Of a stretch of DNA of 62,774 nucleotides, positions 44,368 through 55,785 are shown in pieces. The notes beneath the pieces were generated by a model. The model saw only the letters and a list, made by a program, of their open reading frames with translations, was not told the origin of the DNA and did not search any database. The number at the start of each line of letters is the position of its first letter. The first letter of the stretch is position 1. The stretch is from Sphaerosporella brunnea (Eukaryota > Ascomycota > Pezizomycetes > Pezizales > Pyronemataceae). Made by a program: the position numbers and the translations under genes. The DNA is taken from the NCBI GenBank assembly GCA_008704415.1, contig VXIS01000286.1:1-62774 (forward strand). Reading direction: 5' to 3'.

Positions 44368-47300
44368 CCTTTTCAGTAAACTACCGGTAGGTACCGACCC
44401 GAACTCGCGGCGAAGCAGAGCAGCAGCAGCAGAAGCAGCCTCGGGCTGCGGGCTGGGGGAGAACTCATCGTACGGTCGTTGAGCAGGCGTAGTAAGCGCT
44501 TCAGTGAGAAAGGGTACGGCGTATGTCCAGCATGGCCTGCGGAAAGAGAGGAGAGAGGAGAGTAGCGTACCATTGAAGTTTTGAGGTTTGTCCGGGACAC
44601 GCCACGACGTGAGCGATCACCGGTCAACTCCAGTGGGATGTAGAACCCCTTCCACGCCGTCCCCGCATCCGCTTGGCATACTATAGACCTAGTCGTCGCA
44701 CGGATATTTTCGCCGGAAAGTAAGCAGCGGACACGGTTGTAGATGGTGGTCAAAGGGTACGAAGTGGTGGGGACCAAAGTTCAGAGGCCAGGTGGACTGT
44801 GACCCCCAATAATCGATTTGCGCCTGGCTCTCGCTGTGAGAACCCGCCGGTGACTGGTATAGACCCGCGTTGTCTCCAAAGATGGCGCCTTCCCTGGATG
44901 CTACGCTGAGTTCGTTGCCAGTACTTGAAAATAAGCGATGGGCTTCACAGACTCCAGAGCTTCAGGGACTGCCTCCATAAGTCCTGATGGCTGTTAGCTA
45001 CTGTTGCGTTCCTGAGGAAGGGTTAAATACCGGGTAGAGTGTAGTTGCAGTGCTTCCGGGCCATAGTGCTTGCATGCGCCGCAGTAATATTCGATCCAGT
45101 TAAGTTCGCGGTGGGACTTAGGATGGAACATCACTAGGTGTCCCGCATCCTCCTCAATCCGACTGCGCTGACCTTCAAAGTCAGGCTGCGCAGAGACAAC
45201 TGCGTTTCCGAGTCCGAGATGCGCTGATGGCGCCCCGTTTGTCGTGATTGTACCTTTCTTTTGTTCGGCCTGCCCATTGTGTTCAAATTGCTGCTGCTGC
45301 TGCTGGAGGGTCGTTGTACCAGTTGTATACGAAGTTGGGAGCAGCCGGCATCATGGATATCAAAGTCATGACGAAAGAACCTCAGTGCTCGGACCCTCAA
45401 GATATTGGCAGATGGTAGCGTTGGAAGCTGGCCATGGCTGCGGGGCCGTGCCATTCAGCTGGTCCAAGATTTTTCACAATCCGTAGTTGCGACCCCCATA
45501 ACCAAAAAAAAAAAAAAAAAAAAAAAGCACAAGTACCGAAACCTCCAGGTTCCGCCGGTTGTTGGTGTGTCCGTCTGTCTCGTCGGAAAAAGATTGTTGA
45601 GCACTAGCCGCTGTTTTTAGCACTTATCGATGGGCAACAACGAGACGACGGTCACCATGGCATGCGCAGTCGTTGAAAGCGAACATGCAGAATCGTGGAC
45701 GGCCGAAGAAGAGGCGCATGCGCAAGTATGAAGCACATAGGCAACGGAACAAGAGGGTTGACACGACGCTGTGGGGGGTTGGTAGTGGCACAGGCGGCCA
45801 TGATGCGCGTACCTGTATACCCGGTAGAGAGACTACGTAGCTAGCAATGGAAAATCACCGTGAAAAGAGTGTTACTGTACCTTACTCTGGCTTTATGTTG
45901 TGGTGTCCTGGACAACTCAAAAAGTCGGGGTGGTATCCTGCTCTTTTCGCAGGTTTCGAGGGCATATGCCGTAAAGATTAAGAGGCCCAGCACCCCCCCC
46001 ACATTCACCCAGCAGATTCCTTGCCAAAATTGAAAAAAAAAAAAAAAAAAGTATTAGGGAAAATTGTGCAAGTCTTGAGAGGCAAAACTCTAGGAACAAA
46101 AAAGAATAACTTATATGGCCTTTCCCTCCCTATATATATATATATGGTGCAGATTATATATGACCTGTCACGGTTGCGGGTTTCATATCTAAAAAGGTGA
46201 CGGATGCACGAATTTGTCGATCACCCGCGATCCCGGCCCCGCATCAGGGCGACACAGCAGTGAAATCTCCCCAACCCCGCCCTACCGCTAACGAGTTCAT
46301 TCGCGCAACAGCCAGCTTTCGGCCGAACCCGCTGTGTCGGCGGGAAAGTTTTACACAAAAAGGGCAATACCAGCGCCACCACTGAGTGGCCCCACGATCC
46401 GCAATACCGGCGGAGGAGGAGGAGATAGAGAAGCTTTTGGCTACGCTTCCTGGTAAGTTTGCATCCTTGGGGTGGGGAAGGGGAGGGAGGAGGGTTTTCT
46501 ATTGGGGGAGCTCGGATGCCGGAGTTTGCTCAGGCGGAGTAGGGGATAAAGTTGCGAGCAGAGGTTAAATAGACAGCTGGCGCTGTGTGCGCAGTTTGTG
46601 GCGCGAAATTGGATCGCTGTAGTTGTTGGGCTTCCAATTGCAATCAACTGTTTGTTTCAATTCTTGGTGTGAAAGCGTTGCGAATGGCAAAACTTACACC
46701 AATGCAAGGTCACTATGTTCCCCAGGAACAAGCATCTCTCCCCATGCAGCTCAACAAAGATCTCAGAGGGAGGGCGCAGCGGGATTATGCGGTATCCTGG
46801 CGTTCTCACGTGCCGACCTCGTCTTGTGTGAAGCACATAGTCTTGATATGTACCGACCACTGAGTATAGATCTACGTTTCCAGAGACCTGTATCTCGCCT
46901 TTCCAATACAAACACCGGCGAGGGCGGGCATTATCGAAAGCGGCCGCATGCGACGAGAAAACTCAACGGCTCAGCTATGGTACCTTATCTGCAGCACACG
47001 GCAAAACGGGGAAAATCTTCAGCTGGATTACAGATGTTCACGCAGTGGAGTGGGATGAAAAATATCTAACGGAAGTTACGGAACAATAAAGTGGCGCACA
47101 CCGCTTCAGCTGCAGCTGAACGAAACCAACCAAAACTTTGGCATGAATAGATCAGCTGAAGTTGTGTGTGGAGGGCGAAATACGCGGCGCAACTCCACTT
47201 ACCGTTGACGGGCTTGCTTTGTCTTGCTGGATTCCTGATGTTACGCAACATGCATGCATATGTGCATGTGTGTATCTGGCGGGGATCGTTCGATTCTCAG

Positions 47301-47400
47301 CCCCACATAAGCTCGAGGGGACGTGGCGAGGACTAAGTGAGGCTCACGCGGGGGTTTATATGAGCCCGCGACCAAGGACCTGCGACAGTACGGCCAGGAG
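43728..47400. other. Long low-complexity intergenic region
   Basis: No convincing gene in 3.7 kb. Visible: (TTCAG)4 at 43936-43955; (GCTT)n near 44043-44060; G-rich GGGGCGGTGC repeats at 44181-44220 that could form G-quadruplexes; 31 Ts at 44337-44367; A-runs at 45504-45525 and 46033-46049; a (TA)n patch at 46130-46145. Confidence 0.5.
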
Positions 47401-48270
47401 CCGCAACGGCAACAATAGCAGAAGCCACAATGAGTCTCCAAAGCTGGCAAACCTACTACAGCAGCGACAGCATACAGCAACGTCGGGTACCTCGGGGAGT
47501 CCTACCTACGATCATAAAACCAGCACAATCAACGACTGCGCCGCTTTCGCCTCGCGGGTGCAGGCGGTGTCGAAGTTGACGTGTCAATTCTGGACGACTA
47601 TGGCAAATGGCGCTTGCGTTTATGACGCCAAGTCTGTTATGCTCGACAGGCGTATACTGTTGGTACTGATCCTTGGCCCGCGACCATTGCGTCCAAGGTG
47701 AAGGCGTGGCAGTGGAAGCAGGATTCGGCGACTGAGATCGCTATGGGTGTATATCTACCAATTTCGCAATCGCATAAAGCTGATGGTGGTAAATATACAT
47801 AGCGTTACGAGGACGGGAAGTACCAACAAACAGATACGTTTGCAAAGTGCACAGAAGCCGCCGCGATCGACTACAGTCGCGAGCACTGGAAGAAGGCGAA
47901 GGAATTGATTATTCTATTCCGATAAGTCTCTCATCTCCACCATTCGCATCATTCCCATCCCTTCCCCTTCGATCCCCCTCACCCTTCTGGCCCTGATGTA
48001 TTAAGTCTCTCTAATAGATTGTGGGTAAGCAAAAATAGCCGCGGCGGCTTTCGCGGGATGTTACGCTTCGGCCTAACCGACCACCTGCTGCAATACAGCA
48101 TGTCCGACGGTGCGCGGTACAGCAAGAAGGTGGATAAAAACAACTGCAAAGAGCTGGAGAAGCTTGGGGTATGGATCAACAAGACTGTGCAGTCGGAGGC
48201 GCTTCCGCAGTGGGAAACTGGTGCGAACGATCTGTTTGCGAGCTTGGTTTGGACGATTATTACTCAGTGA
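47401..48270 (+). pseudogene. Eroded gene candidate of unknown family
   Basis: Two plus-strand segments look protein-like. The first (about 47670-47925) reads ...SKVKAWQWKQDSATEIAMGV, a stop, then CTEAAAIDYSREHWKKAKEL. The second (about 48019-48270) contains GMLRFGLTDHLLQYSMSDG and ELEKLGVWINKTVQSEALPQ and ends at a stop. An in-frame stop near 47800 and no clean splice path argue for decay. No known family was recognised. Confidence 0.3.
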
Positions 48271-49088
48271 TCTCGAGTCGCGATTGGGGGGTCGAGTTGC
48301 TTGCTATTTAGGGTAAGGGGGCCCGGGTGACATGGAGCGTGTCTGTCGGAATGTTTTTTTTTATTTTTACATACCGTTGTCCAACGGCAATGGAAAAAGT
48401 CAACTAGACCTGCTTTCAATCGTGAAAAACTTCGCACTGTGTTTTCGGGGCACATATGCATGCGCGCATCTTACTATACACCCCGGCTCGGGTGCTTAGT
48501 TTCGTTGATTGATTTTCTGGGAGGAACTGTGTGCTGTCGAGCGGTTTCTGAATTGCATTTTCAGCTCAGAACTTCCGGTTATTTCTTTCTTCCGGAGTAT
48601 TGTGTTGAGAGAAACATTTTAACAGACAAGTGAACAGCCGGCTGTGGTGACCACCGCCACTCCATTCTCAGTGCTCCATCTCAATCCTATCTAACTTGAC
48701 GATTTGCCAGCGTTTGTCTATTTCTGCAAGCCCTTCATGAAGCCAAAGGAGAACAGATAAGCGTCGGGGAGCGGGCCTGAAGAAGCACGTTGACGTCAAC
48801 CCGCCTTTCCATAATCCTGGAACCTGATTGACTGCCAATGTAAGGGTTGCGCGTTTGAGACGGGAGTGGTACACGACGCCACTATCCCTCTCACCGCTGA
48901 CAGCGGCAAACACTCGAAATACATGATTGGCCGTTTTCCAAAGCGCCCATATCTCGCTGTCGTTTCACCTACCTACTGTCGCTGACCTGCAAGCACAACA
49001 CCAACCCCGCACCCTGGTATTTCATCTCCGCACCTCTCGGTTTTCTCCTCATCGTCGCTTCGCACCTTCTGCTCCAACAGTTTGCATC
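48271..49088. other. Intergenic, leader of the 124-aa gene
   Basis: No gene recognised; the last 150 bases are C/T-rich as in fungal promoters. Confidence 0.4.
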
Positions 49089-49463
49089 ATGTCCTCGAAT
49101 AAACCCGCCCATGGATGGCATATTGTGCAATTCATAGAGAACTCCAAAATCAAACAGCAGACGACGGATATCCTCTTGACGAGCGATTCTAGCAAATCTA
49201 TCGAGGCGGAATGCCAGGATTTCCAAGCCATTCTTCACAGGAGTTTTGACTACCTAGGCGACATCAACAACGGCGATTTTTTCCGCATCAAGCACCTTTT
49301 TGTTGTCGACGCTTCTGGCCAAGAGCTCGAAATTACGTCGAAGGCCCTGGTAACTTATTTACGTGGTCTTCCGCATTCGCTCATCGCGCAAAAGCCGGAT
49401 TTATTGGGGCTTGGCACCAACAAAATCAGAGTCGAGTTCGAATACCTCGAGTATGAATGGTGA
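49089..49463 (+). CDS. Small orphan protein (124 aa)
   Basis: An ATG in good context (GCATCATGTCC) after a CT-rich leader opens a 124-residue intronless frame: MSSNKPAHGWHIVQFIENSK ... HRSFDYLGDINNGDFFRIKH ... EITSKALVTYLRGL ... ending EYLEYEW. There is no signal peptide, membrane segment or known motif. Composition is that of a folded, slightly acidic cytosolic protein. Longer in-frame sequence upstream (from 48927) was judged to be leader. It sits just before the pseudogene and NLR cluster, but a link to them is unproven. Confidence 0.6.
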   Translation: MSSNKPAHGWHIVQFIENSKIKQQTTDILLTSDSSKSIEAECQDFQAILHRSFDYLGDINNGDFFRIKHLFVVDASGQELEITSKALVTYLRGLPHSLIAQKPDLLGLGTNKIRVEFEYLEYEW

Positions 49464-49902
49464 AACTGCATAGCCCAGCAATAGGGGGAAAGTGCACGAG
49501 TAGAAAGTAACGAGGTAAGTTGGTATTTCCCCTAATCTCGGTTCGTTTTCGCTGAACAATGGCCAGTGAGCGGTGGTTCTCGAGCTTTCATTTTGTAACG
49601 GACTGCCGGATTTGAGGTTGGACTGAAGGGCCTTTCACTTTTTGTATGTCTTTGGATCATTGGGTGCGAATTTAAAGGCGTGTTCAGCGGGCTTTGCTTC
49701 CTGAAGGGGGGTTTCGATGAATTTGCATTTCGCTCTGATCGGTTTCCTGTATGGATCGGATTCACGTAGAACATGCGAGAATGTGTGCAACCCCGCTGTG
49801 CTTGAAGTGGAGGATAGCGGGGGGCTGAATTCGCCTCAGCGACGAGAACCTCGTGAGGCCAACCAAGCCGGTTCTGTACTTGACGATTTTTTAAGTATCC
49901 GG
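49464..49902. other. Intergenic / 5' part of pseudogene
   Basis: The plus frame is open from 49717, but family-like sequence begins only at about 49903. Nothing else recognised. Confidence 0.35.
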
Positions 49903-50724
49903 ATGCCCGTCTTCGAAACGCGCCGGGCCAGATACAGCGACCGCACGGACCTAGTTGCGCAAGGCGACCTCGGATACGTTATCCACGGGTACTGGTCTCC
50001 TGGTGGAAGCCCAGCAACCCTCGTCATCGCGGAGTTTCGGTTTGTGGGCAGCGACAGCTCTCGCCACTTCCGCAGTGCTACCATCACCTTTACCTTCACT
50101 CCGCGCGCGGCCAAGAATCGTGGGTGCCCGGAGGTCATATCTATCTCGCCGTTCGGACACTTCTCCCCCAACGTGACGCAGTTATCGGAAGAGGGGCAGA
50201 AATCACCGCACCGATTGGAGGTGGCTTGCAAGCTGGCGTTGGATGGGAGCTCATAAGATCTATCGAGAAAAAGGACAGAGGAACCTTGATCGGCCTCACT
50301 CGAGTTGAAGGCATGGAATCTGGTAAAAAAACGTCGTGTAGTTTTTTTGCTCACGAACAATGGCAAACACGATGGTCTCTCACCGAACACCAAAGCCAGA
50401 GCGACGGTTTGCCCAGCTATCTTCGTACGGCCATTCTTGTCAAGCGCAAGAGTGACCAACAATTTGAGGCAGCAATCAACGTCAAGGCCGATGGTGACGT
50501 TATCTACGCAATCAACGTCAAGGCCGATGTTGACGTTATCTACGCAATCAAAGCGTCGCTGCGTCCCTTCAACAGGCCAAAAAGTGGATCCCATCATCTT
50601 CGACCCATCAGTCGGTCCCTTTGGTGAAATACCGGTGGAGCCTAAAAATCTTTCGACGACGAAAGTCGACAAATTTTGCGTGCTCAGGTCTACCACCTTG
50701 ATTACAACGGAGACTGAAACGTAG
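49903..50724 (+). pseudogene. Frameshifted copy of an uncharacterised fungal protein family
   Basis: Three frames must be joined. Frame A (49903-about 50190): YVIHGYWSPGGSPATLVIAE, ATITFTF, PEVISISPFGHFSP. Frame B (about 50190-50570): ITAPIGGGLQAGVGWELIRS, WSLTEHQSQSDGLPSYLRTA, FEAAINVKAD. Frame C (about 50570-50724): KVDPIIFDPSVGPFGEIPVE. Together they follow the order of a fungal family I recall with the signature 'SGIPTFLRTAVLL ... VKADVDV.Y ... DPINFDPS'. No GT-AG introns explain the two frame changes, so this is probably a pseudogene; sequencing error is the alternative. The 286-codon frame on the other strand is its shadow. Confidence 0.5.
50475..50546 (+). repeat. 36-bp in-frame tandem duplication
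   Basis: Units at 50475-50510 and 50511-50546 differ by one base and encode INVKADGDVIYA then INVKADVDVIYA inside the frameshifted pseudogene. A third partial unit (ATCAA) follows. The relatives I recall have one copy. Confidence 0.85.
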
Positions 50725-51301
50725 GTGAACTAGTGATATACTATTGATCAAGCTATTTCACTAACTCCGGTCATCCAGGATTGTTTCGCTGGGCCAGTGA
50801 TGTATACCTAAGTACATATAACTTTCGTCTTCGAAATGAGTTTCTGTCTACGCATAGCTAGATTATTTCTAATGTACTCGTACACTCGTAACTCGTGAGG
50901 TTCAAGACAGAAGCAAGATAGTCCCAGAAAGCTCCGGTTTCCAAAAACGCGACTTCCTGTTCTATCTGTGGGGTAAAAACTCTCGACGCGGTGAAAAGGC
51001 ATGCCAGTTGAGTGGGCTCACTTGTGCTGATGCGCCCCAGTTTCCAGACCTCGCTCGAGCTGTAGAGTATCAGCTTGCAGGGAGCCTAACGATAATATCT
51101 TCGCTTTCCCCACCGCAAAGTGCTTGCAGAATCGTTGACCGCGTCAAATAGAAACCTCCTTCATCAACCACGACTACACATCCAAGAGCTTTCTTCAACG
51201 AGAATGGCAGACGGTTACCTTCCTCCACCGTCCCCCTACCAAAACCCTCTCCGGAGGCGATACATGAGCAGACGCAGGGAAGCAAGCCTGCAGACACAAA
51301 G
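50725..51301. other. Intergenic, no gene seen
   Basis: Upstream flank of the NLR pseudogene; an undetected first exon of that gene could lie here. Confidence 0.35.
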
Positions 51302-54300
51302 ATGTGGACACTGCACATTATATCTGAAGGCTCGGACGAAACGACGACAAACATCGAGTGAGTATAGACCTAGCTGTTATCTACACCTAAAGCATAATTA
51401 ATGGGCTGTAGTGTTGTCACGGTTCATGATCTCAACGGGCATTCCGAATCCTGGTATTCTAAAGACCCTCAGACCGAGAAGGAGACGACCTCCCAAACGC
51501 CCATATATTATGTTTTGAATACAAGCTCGGGAACAATCAATCTTCCAAGACGAGCGACGGATTTGTTAGACGCTATCTGCTCCGTACGAACATCCACAGC
51601 CAAGGTGACACGTCCACTTGTGTTTGTGGGAAGCGGGCTTGGTGGAACGATCATCAAGCAAGTAATTATTATCCAACCTCAGCTGGGTACGTAAATCTGA
51701 AACTCACATCAACACAGGCATTGCGAGTCGCAAACATCGATCACAAGTTTATTCCAATAGTCGCCAGGGCTACTTCGTTGCTACACCGCCGCCCCGCTCA
51801 AGATGTTCCCAAGCACACACCGTGGCGCTAATTGCAAGTACTGACAAACTGACATGATCCTCCTCGGCACACCTCATCGCATTGCACCTCTTACGGAATT
51901 GACGAAGGTAGCCTTTGATGCGACGCTCAATCTACCCAGGACACGGCTCCAAGAATCTTGGCTGGTCGAGGCCGCGAGAGATCTGCTTGAGAGTCACTCT
52001 TCAAAAAGTCTCAGACTTCGGCTGTTTGCTGACCGCTACGAAATCATGACCTTCGTTGAAATGATCAGGTGGATGGTGACACATCGACAGATTCCCAAGT
52101 ACGTCTCAACGCTATTGGCCTAGGCTTTGGCGAGAGAGCGTTTTTACTGCACAGAACCGAGTACAGTGAGCTAATCGGTTCTCTACGATACAGACGGCTA
52201 CGACAAACTAGGGGTTTCATCCGAAACTCTGAGGGCTCGAAAGGGAGGCAGCCGGGAACTGTGCAAGTTCCGTTCAGCAGAAGATGAGGACTACAAGTTG
52301 ATCGTCTCGAAGATAGAGACGGCTGCAAATCATCATGACCCCTCGCTTAGCGGTGCTAGTACTTAACCTTGCTTATCTGACATGAGTGGAATGAGGACTT
52401 ACCCTTGAGTAGTTGCCAGCCTCTACGGCGATTACATCAACAAGTACTCGCTCCTGAGCCCTCATTTCCACCCAATCAACACGCCGTTTTATTTGCCACA
52501 AGTTTGGGAATGGACCTTTGAAGATGAGACCTACAAGAGCTGGTTCAGCGACATCAGCGGAAATTCACGACTGCAGCTGAGTGGTGATTCGTCCCATGGC
52601 CAAGTTGCCTTATTGAGTTTTCTGGCAAACGCATTTCGATCAAAAACCGTCGTCCGGCCGGTCGACAAAACGCACAACGAAATCATCAAAAAGGACCGAA
52701 CTGTCTTGTATTGTTCTTTGGTGGGAAAGACTAACATCAAAAGCACCCTCGGACGATTTTGCTAAGTCTCATTTATCAACTGCTGTCCCATCGGCCGTCG
52801 CTCTACAGTAGCATTTCGCCGTTTATGACCCGCCTGGGGGATGATTTGGAACTTCCTGGACTGGGCGCATGGACTATGCTTCGTGCGTTGCTCATTTCCC
52901 CGGAACAAGGAAGCGTCCTCTGCTTTCTAGAGGTTTAGGAAGAGAGCCCGTCTACGCTGGAGCTACTGAACGCCTTCGTTGATCTTCAGGACGACATAGA
53001 TTGTCAATTTGATCTCGTAATTGCTGGAAATTTGTCCATCAATCATAGCCCCACTGAAAATCCCCATTTCATTATCAACTTGGACGAGCGAAAGAACGAC
53101 GACTACATCGAAACCGAAATCATGGAACTAGCGAGAAGGTCACTACTCTATAGCGCCTTTAAGGAGGATGTCAGGAAGCTTCGAAGGCAGTCTGTCAACC
53201 GAGTCCGAATATTCTCACCGCGTCTCTCAAGTTGAACCACCTCTCAGCAGTCGACATGCTCTCCACGCCATCCTCGATCTGTCAGGAATTACGCGGACTT
53301 CAATGCGATCTGACTACGTTTTATAAACAGAGGATGAATGAGATCTCAACGGACCAGTCCTGGGCCCGAAAGATCTTGTCTTGGATAATCTTCTCGTTTC
53401 GTCCCCTGAAATGCGAGGAGCTAGCGGTCACACTTGCTGCCGACAGCCCACAGATCCTCTAAGATGTCGCTTCAAACATCGAAGGCGATCTTCAGCGGGT
53501 GTTTGGTCAGCTTGTCGACACAGAAGGTGGTGACATCCGTCTTGTCCATCCTTCTTTCCGCGACTTCCCGTTAGAGAAAACGAGACGCAATGAGGGTCAG
53601 TGGTACAGTTTTGATCCTCCTCACGTTGAGCACGAGAGGTTCGTCTCCACTTGCGTCACATACCTTTCGCGCCATTCAACCGCTTCTAGAGTCCCTACGT
53701 GCAGTTCGTCAACGACAAGCCTGGACTTCACAAACCCGCCGACCATGACATTTCGAAGTTTCCATTCCTATCGTACGCAACATGGCACTGGCAATACCAC
53801 TACCATGCAAGTCGGGGACTCGGCTCCCAGCCAAAAGTTGCGAGATTTGGCCATGAGCTTTCTCAGCAGTGAGGATATGCGAGAGTGGTGCCTTAATCGG
53901 AGGTACTTGCAGAACCATTGGTCGAAAACTATCTGCACCGAAACGCCACTGTTTCACGCTGCTGCGCTTGGTCTGGTCGGCGTTGTCAAGGAGAAACTAG
54001 ATAGCGACAAGACGCTGGCAAGGGCAAGGCAGATCTTCTTGTCGTGGCGGCAAAGGGCGGTTATCATGATGTCGTGGACTATTTTCTGAAGTCTGGACTA
54101 CACTCGCATGCAAAGGGCAACCAAAGGCAGCCGATGCCGAGCGATGGGCTGAAGAGACAACGAAGAACCATACTTTCGAAGACAATACAGCTGATATCTC
54201 TGGCAATACTACCGCGCCGGAGCCGACAACCGATGTGACGGAGACCACCCAGGAAAGTCGAGATGAACTAGATAACCCGACTACCACCGAAGAGATCGCT

Positions 54301-54765
54301 GCACTAGGTGCAGAACGCACCGAAACCGAAGAAGACACCACGAAGCGAGACGACGATATCCTTTTAGATGTAGACGTCGCAAAATACGAGCACCCGAATC
54401 ATGTAGTACAGGCATTGTTACAGGCCGCAGAGAGGGGACACGACACCATTCTAGAGCTGGTACTCTCTGCTCACAAAAATGGTGAGGTGTCTGGTCCCGG
54501 GATTACATCAATTAAGGACGCAGACCTGGCGTCTGCCCTCTCCTTAGCAGCATGTAGTGGACAGCGAAACGCAGTTGCGAAACTTATAGCTGCAGGTGTC
54601 GATGCCAAAGCTTGCCCGGATGCCTATAACGCATCTCCGCTTACCTTGCTAGGAGTCATGGCTACCATGAGGAAGTTGCCTTGCTTTTGGAGGAAGGGGC
54701 TGAAATATCCGCATGCGCAGCGGAAGCAGGAGAGACGCCATTGCACGCTGCCGCCAAATATGTAG
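51302..54765 (+). pseudogene. Decayed NLR: alpha/beta-hydrolase, NACHT and ankyrin parts
   Basis: Traceable blocks in order: MWTLHIISEGSDETTTNI (51302-51357), a 54-nt intron, then DVVTVHDLNGHSESW and PLVFVGSGLGGTIIKQ (hydrolase-like, normally GHSLGG); MILLGTPHRIAPLTEL (51854); LPQVWEWTFEDETYKSWF with LQLSGDSSHGQVALLSFLAN (52493-52640) where a P-loop GxxxxGKS/T is expected; ILTASLKLNHLSAVDM; LSWIIFSFRPLKCEELAVTL (about 53380-53445); an in-frame TAA at 53460; VHPSFRDFPL; then ankyrin-like ETPLFHAAALGLVGVVKEKL and SALSLAACSGQRNAVAKLIA. The P-loop lacks its lysine and hydroxyl residues, and several frame changes and stops interrupt the rest. It is in the same orientation as the intact NLR 1 kb downstream but is not a recent duplicate of it. 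Confidence 0.65.
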
Positions 54766-55785
54766 GATACTTCTCCCAGCAAAGCACACAAGAAGAAAGA
54801 TTCATGCTGATTCTGGACCGTGTTTAGGGGCAGAACTGTTGGATCGTAAAGCATATATCAAAGCGACCATAGATTTGGTAAAGCGTCTTGTTATGTACCC
54901 TCGCGCACACTTTTCTTACAGAACGCCTCAAACAAGGTGCATTCAAACATCACAGTTAAGCACTTGATCAAATTTAGGCTAAATTCGGCGGACTCGTGTC
55001 AGAAGAAACCCAAGCATGTGTATCGAGTGGCTCATGTCGACATTGTTGACGTTTGGACGAATCGGCGAGCGCACGCGAGGGTACTAGATGGCGATCAGAA
55101 GGAAGGTTGTAGCCAGATGTATATTCGGTTTAACTAGAACGTTCGGGGAGGTAACCCCTCCCCGCCTCACAACCAAACACTCTGCCCATATGTCGCTCCG
55201 CTCCATACAAGGCACTCCGTGCCGCGACAGACATCCGATCTCACACCTTCTCGCGATGTTCGAATGCAAAAAGCCTTGCATGATGAATATGAATGACCGT
55301 CAGCAGCCAACACTGCAAGGACAATCTGCACCAATCACTGGGAGGATTGACGGAACAGGTGACATCTCCCGAGGGGCTGAGACCTTATCCTTGTGTTTGT
55401 AATCAAATTTATTGTCCGCATGCGACCACGAACGAGGAGGCTTTTGCTTAATTTTTGGGTGGCTAATATTTGTTCCAACACCCCAATTGAGCTCAATGAT
55501 TTCTCCTTTGAGTAGGTTTCAGCCACTTGCTGCAGTTGCTTTTTTGGGTTCTAAATGCCGGCCCCGAGTAGCCAATGGGTGCCTCGCGATTGCATTTTCG
55601 CGTGAGCGGTGCAGGGAGTGCAAATTGCAACCAATGAAACCAGCGAAAACCCAGCGAAACTGCTGGAGCTGTGGCCCAAGAAATCAGTGCCTTTGGGTTT
55701 TCTACCCCGCCTCCCTTTTGTACGAAGCCTAACAGCTTTCTTCCTCAGACCAACTTTTACCCTGGTAACGCTCCTCAATCTCACT
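54766..55785. other. Spacer between the two NLR loci, with repeat fragments
   Basis: Contains a piece of the R2 MITE core at about 55295-55375 (CAACACTGCAAGGACAATC) and a partial R1 element, inverted, at 55484-55562 ending CTAAATGCCGGC. The last 200 bases are the promoter of the intact NLR. No gene supported. Confidence 0.5.

Noticed and set aside
47250..47330. Possible tRNA T-loop (GTTCGATTC)
   Set aside because: The flanking bases do not form a T-stem and no anticodon or acceptor arms can be drawn.
49836..50696. 286-codon minus-strand frame
   Set aside because: Uninterrupted, but the translation has no family resemblance, whereas three plus-strand frames line up with a known fungal family in correct order.
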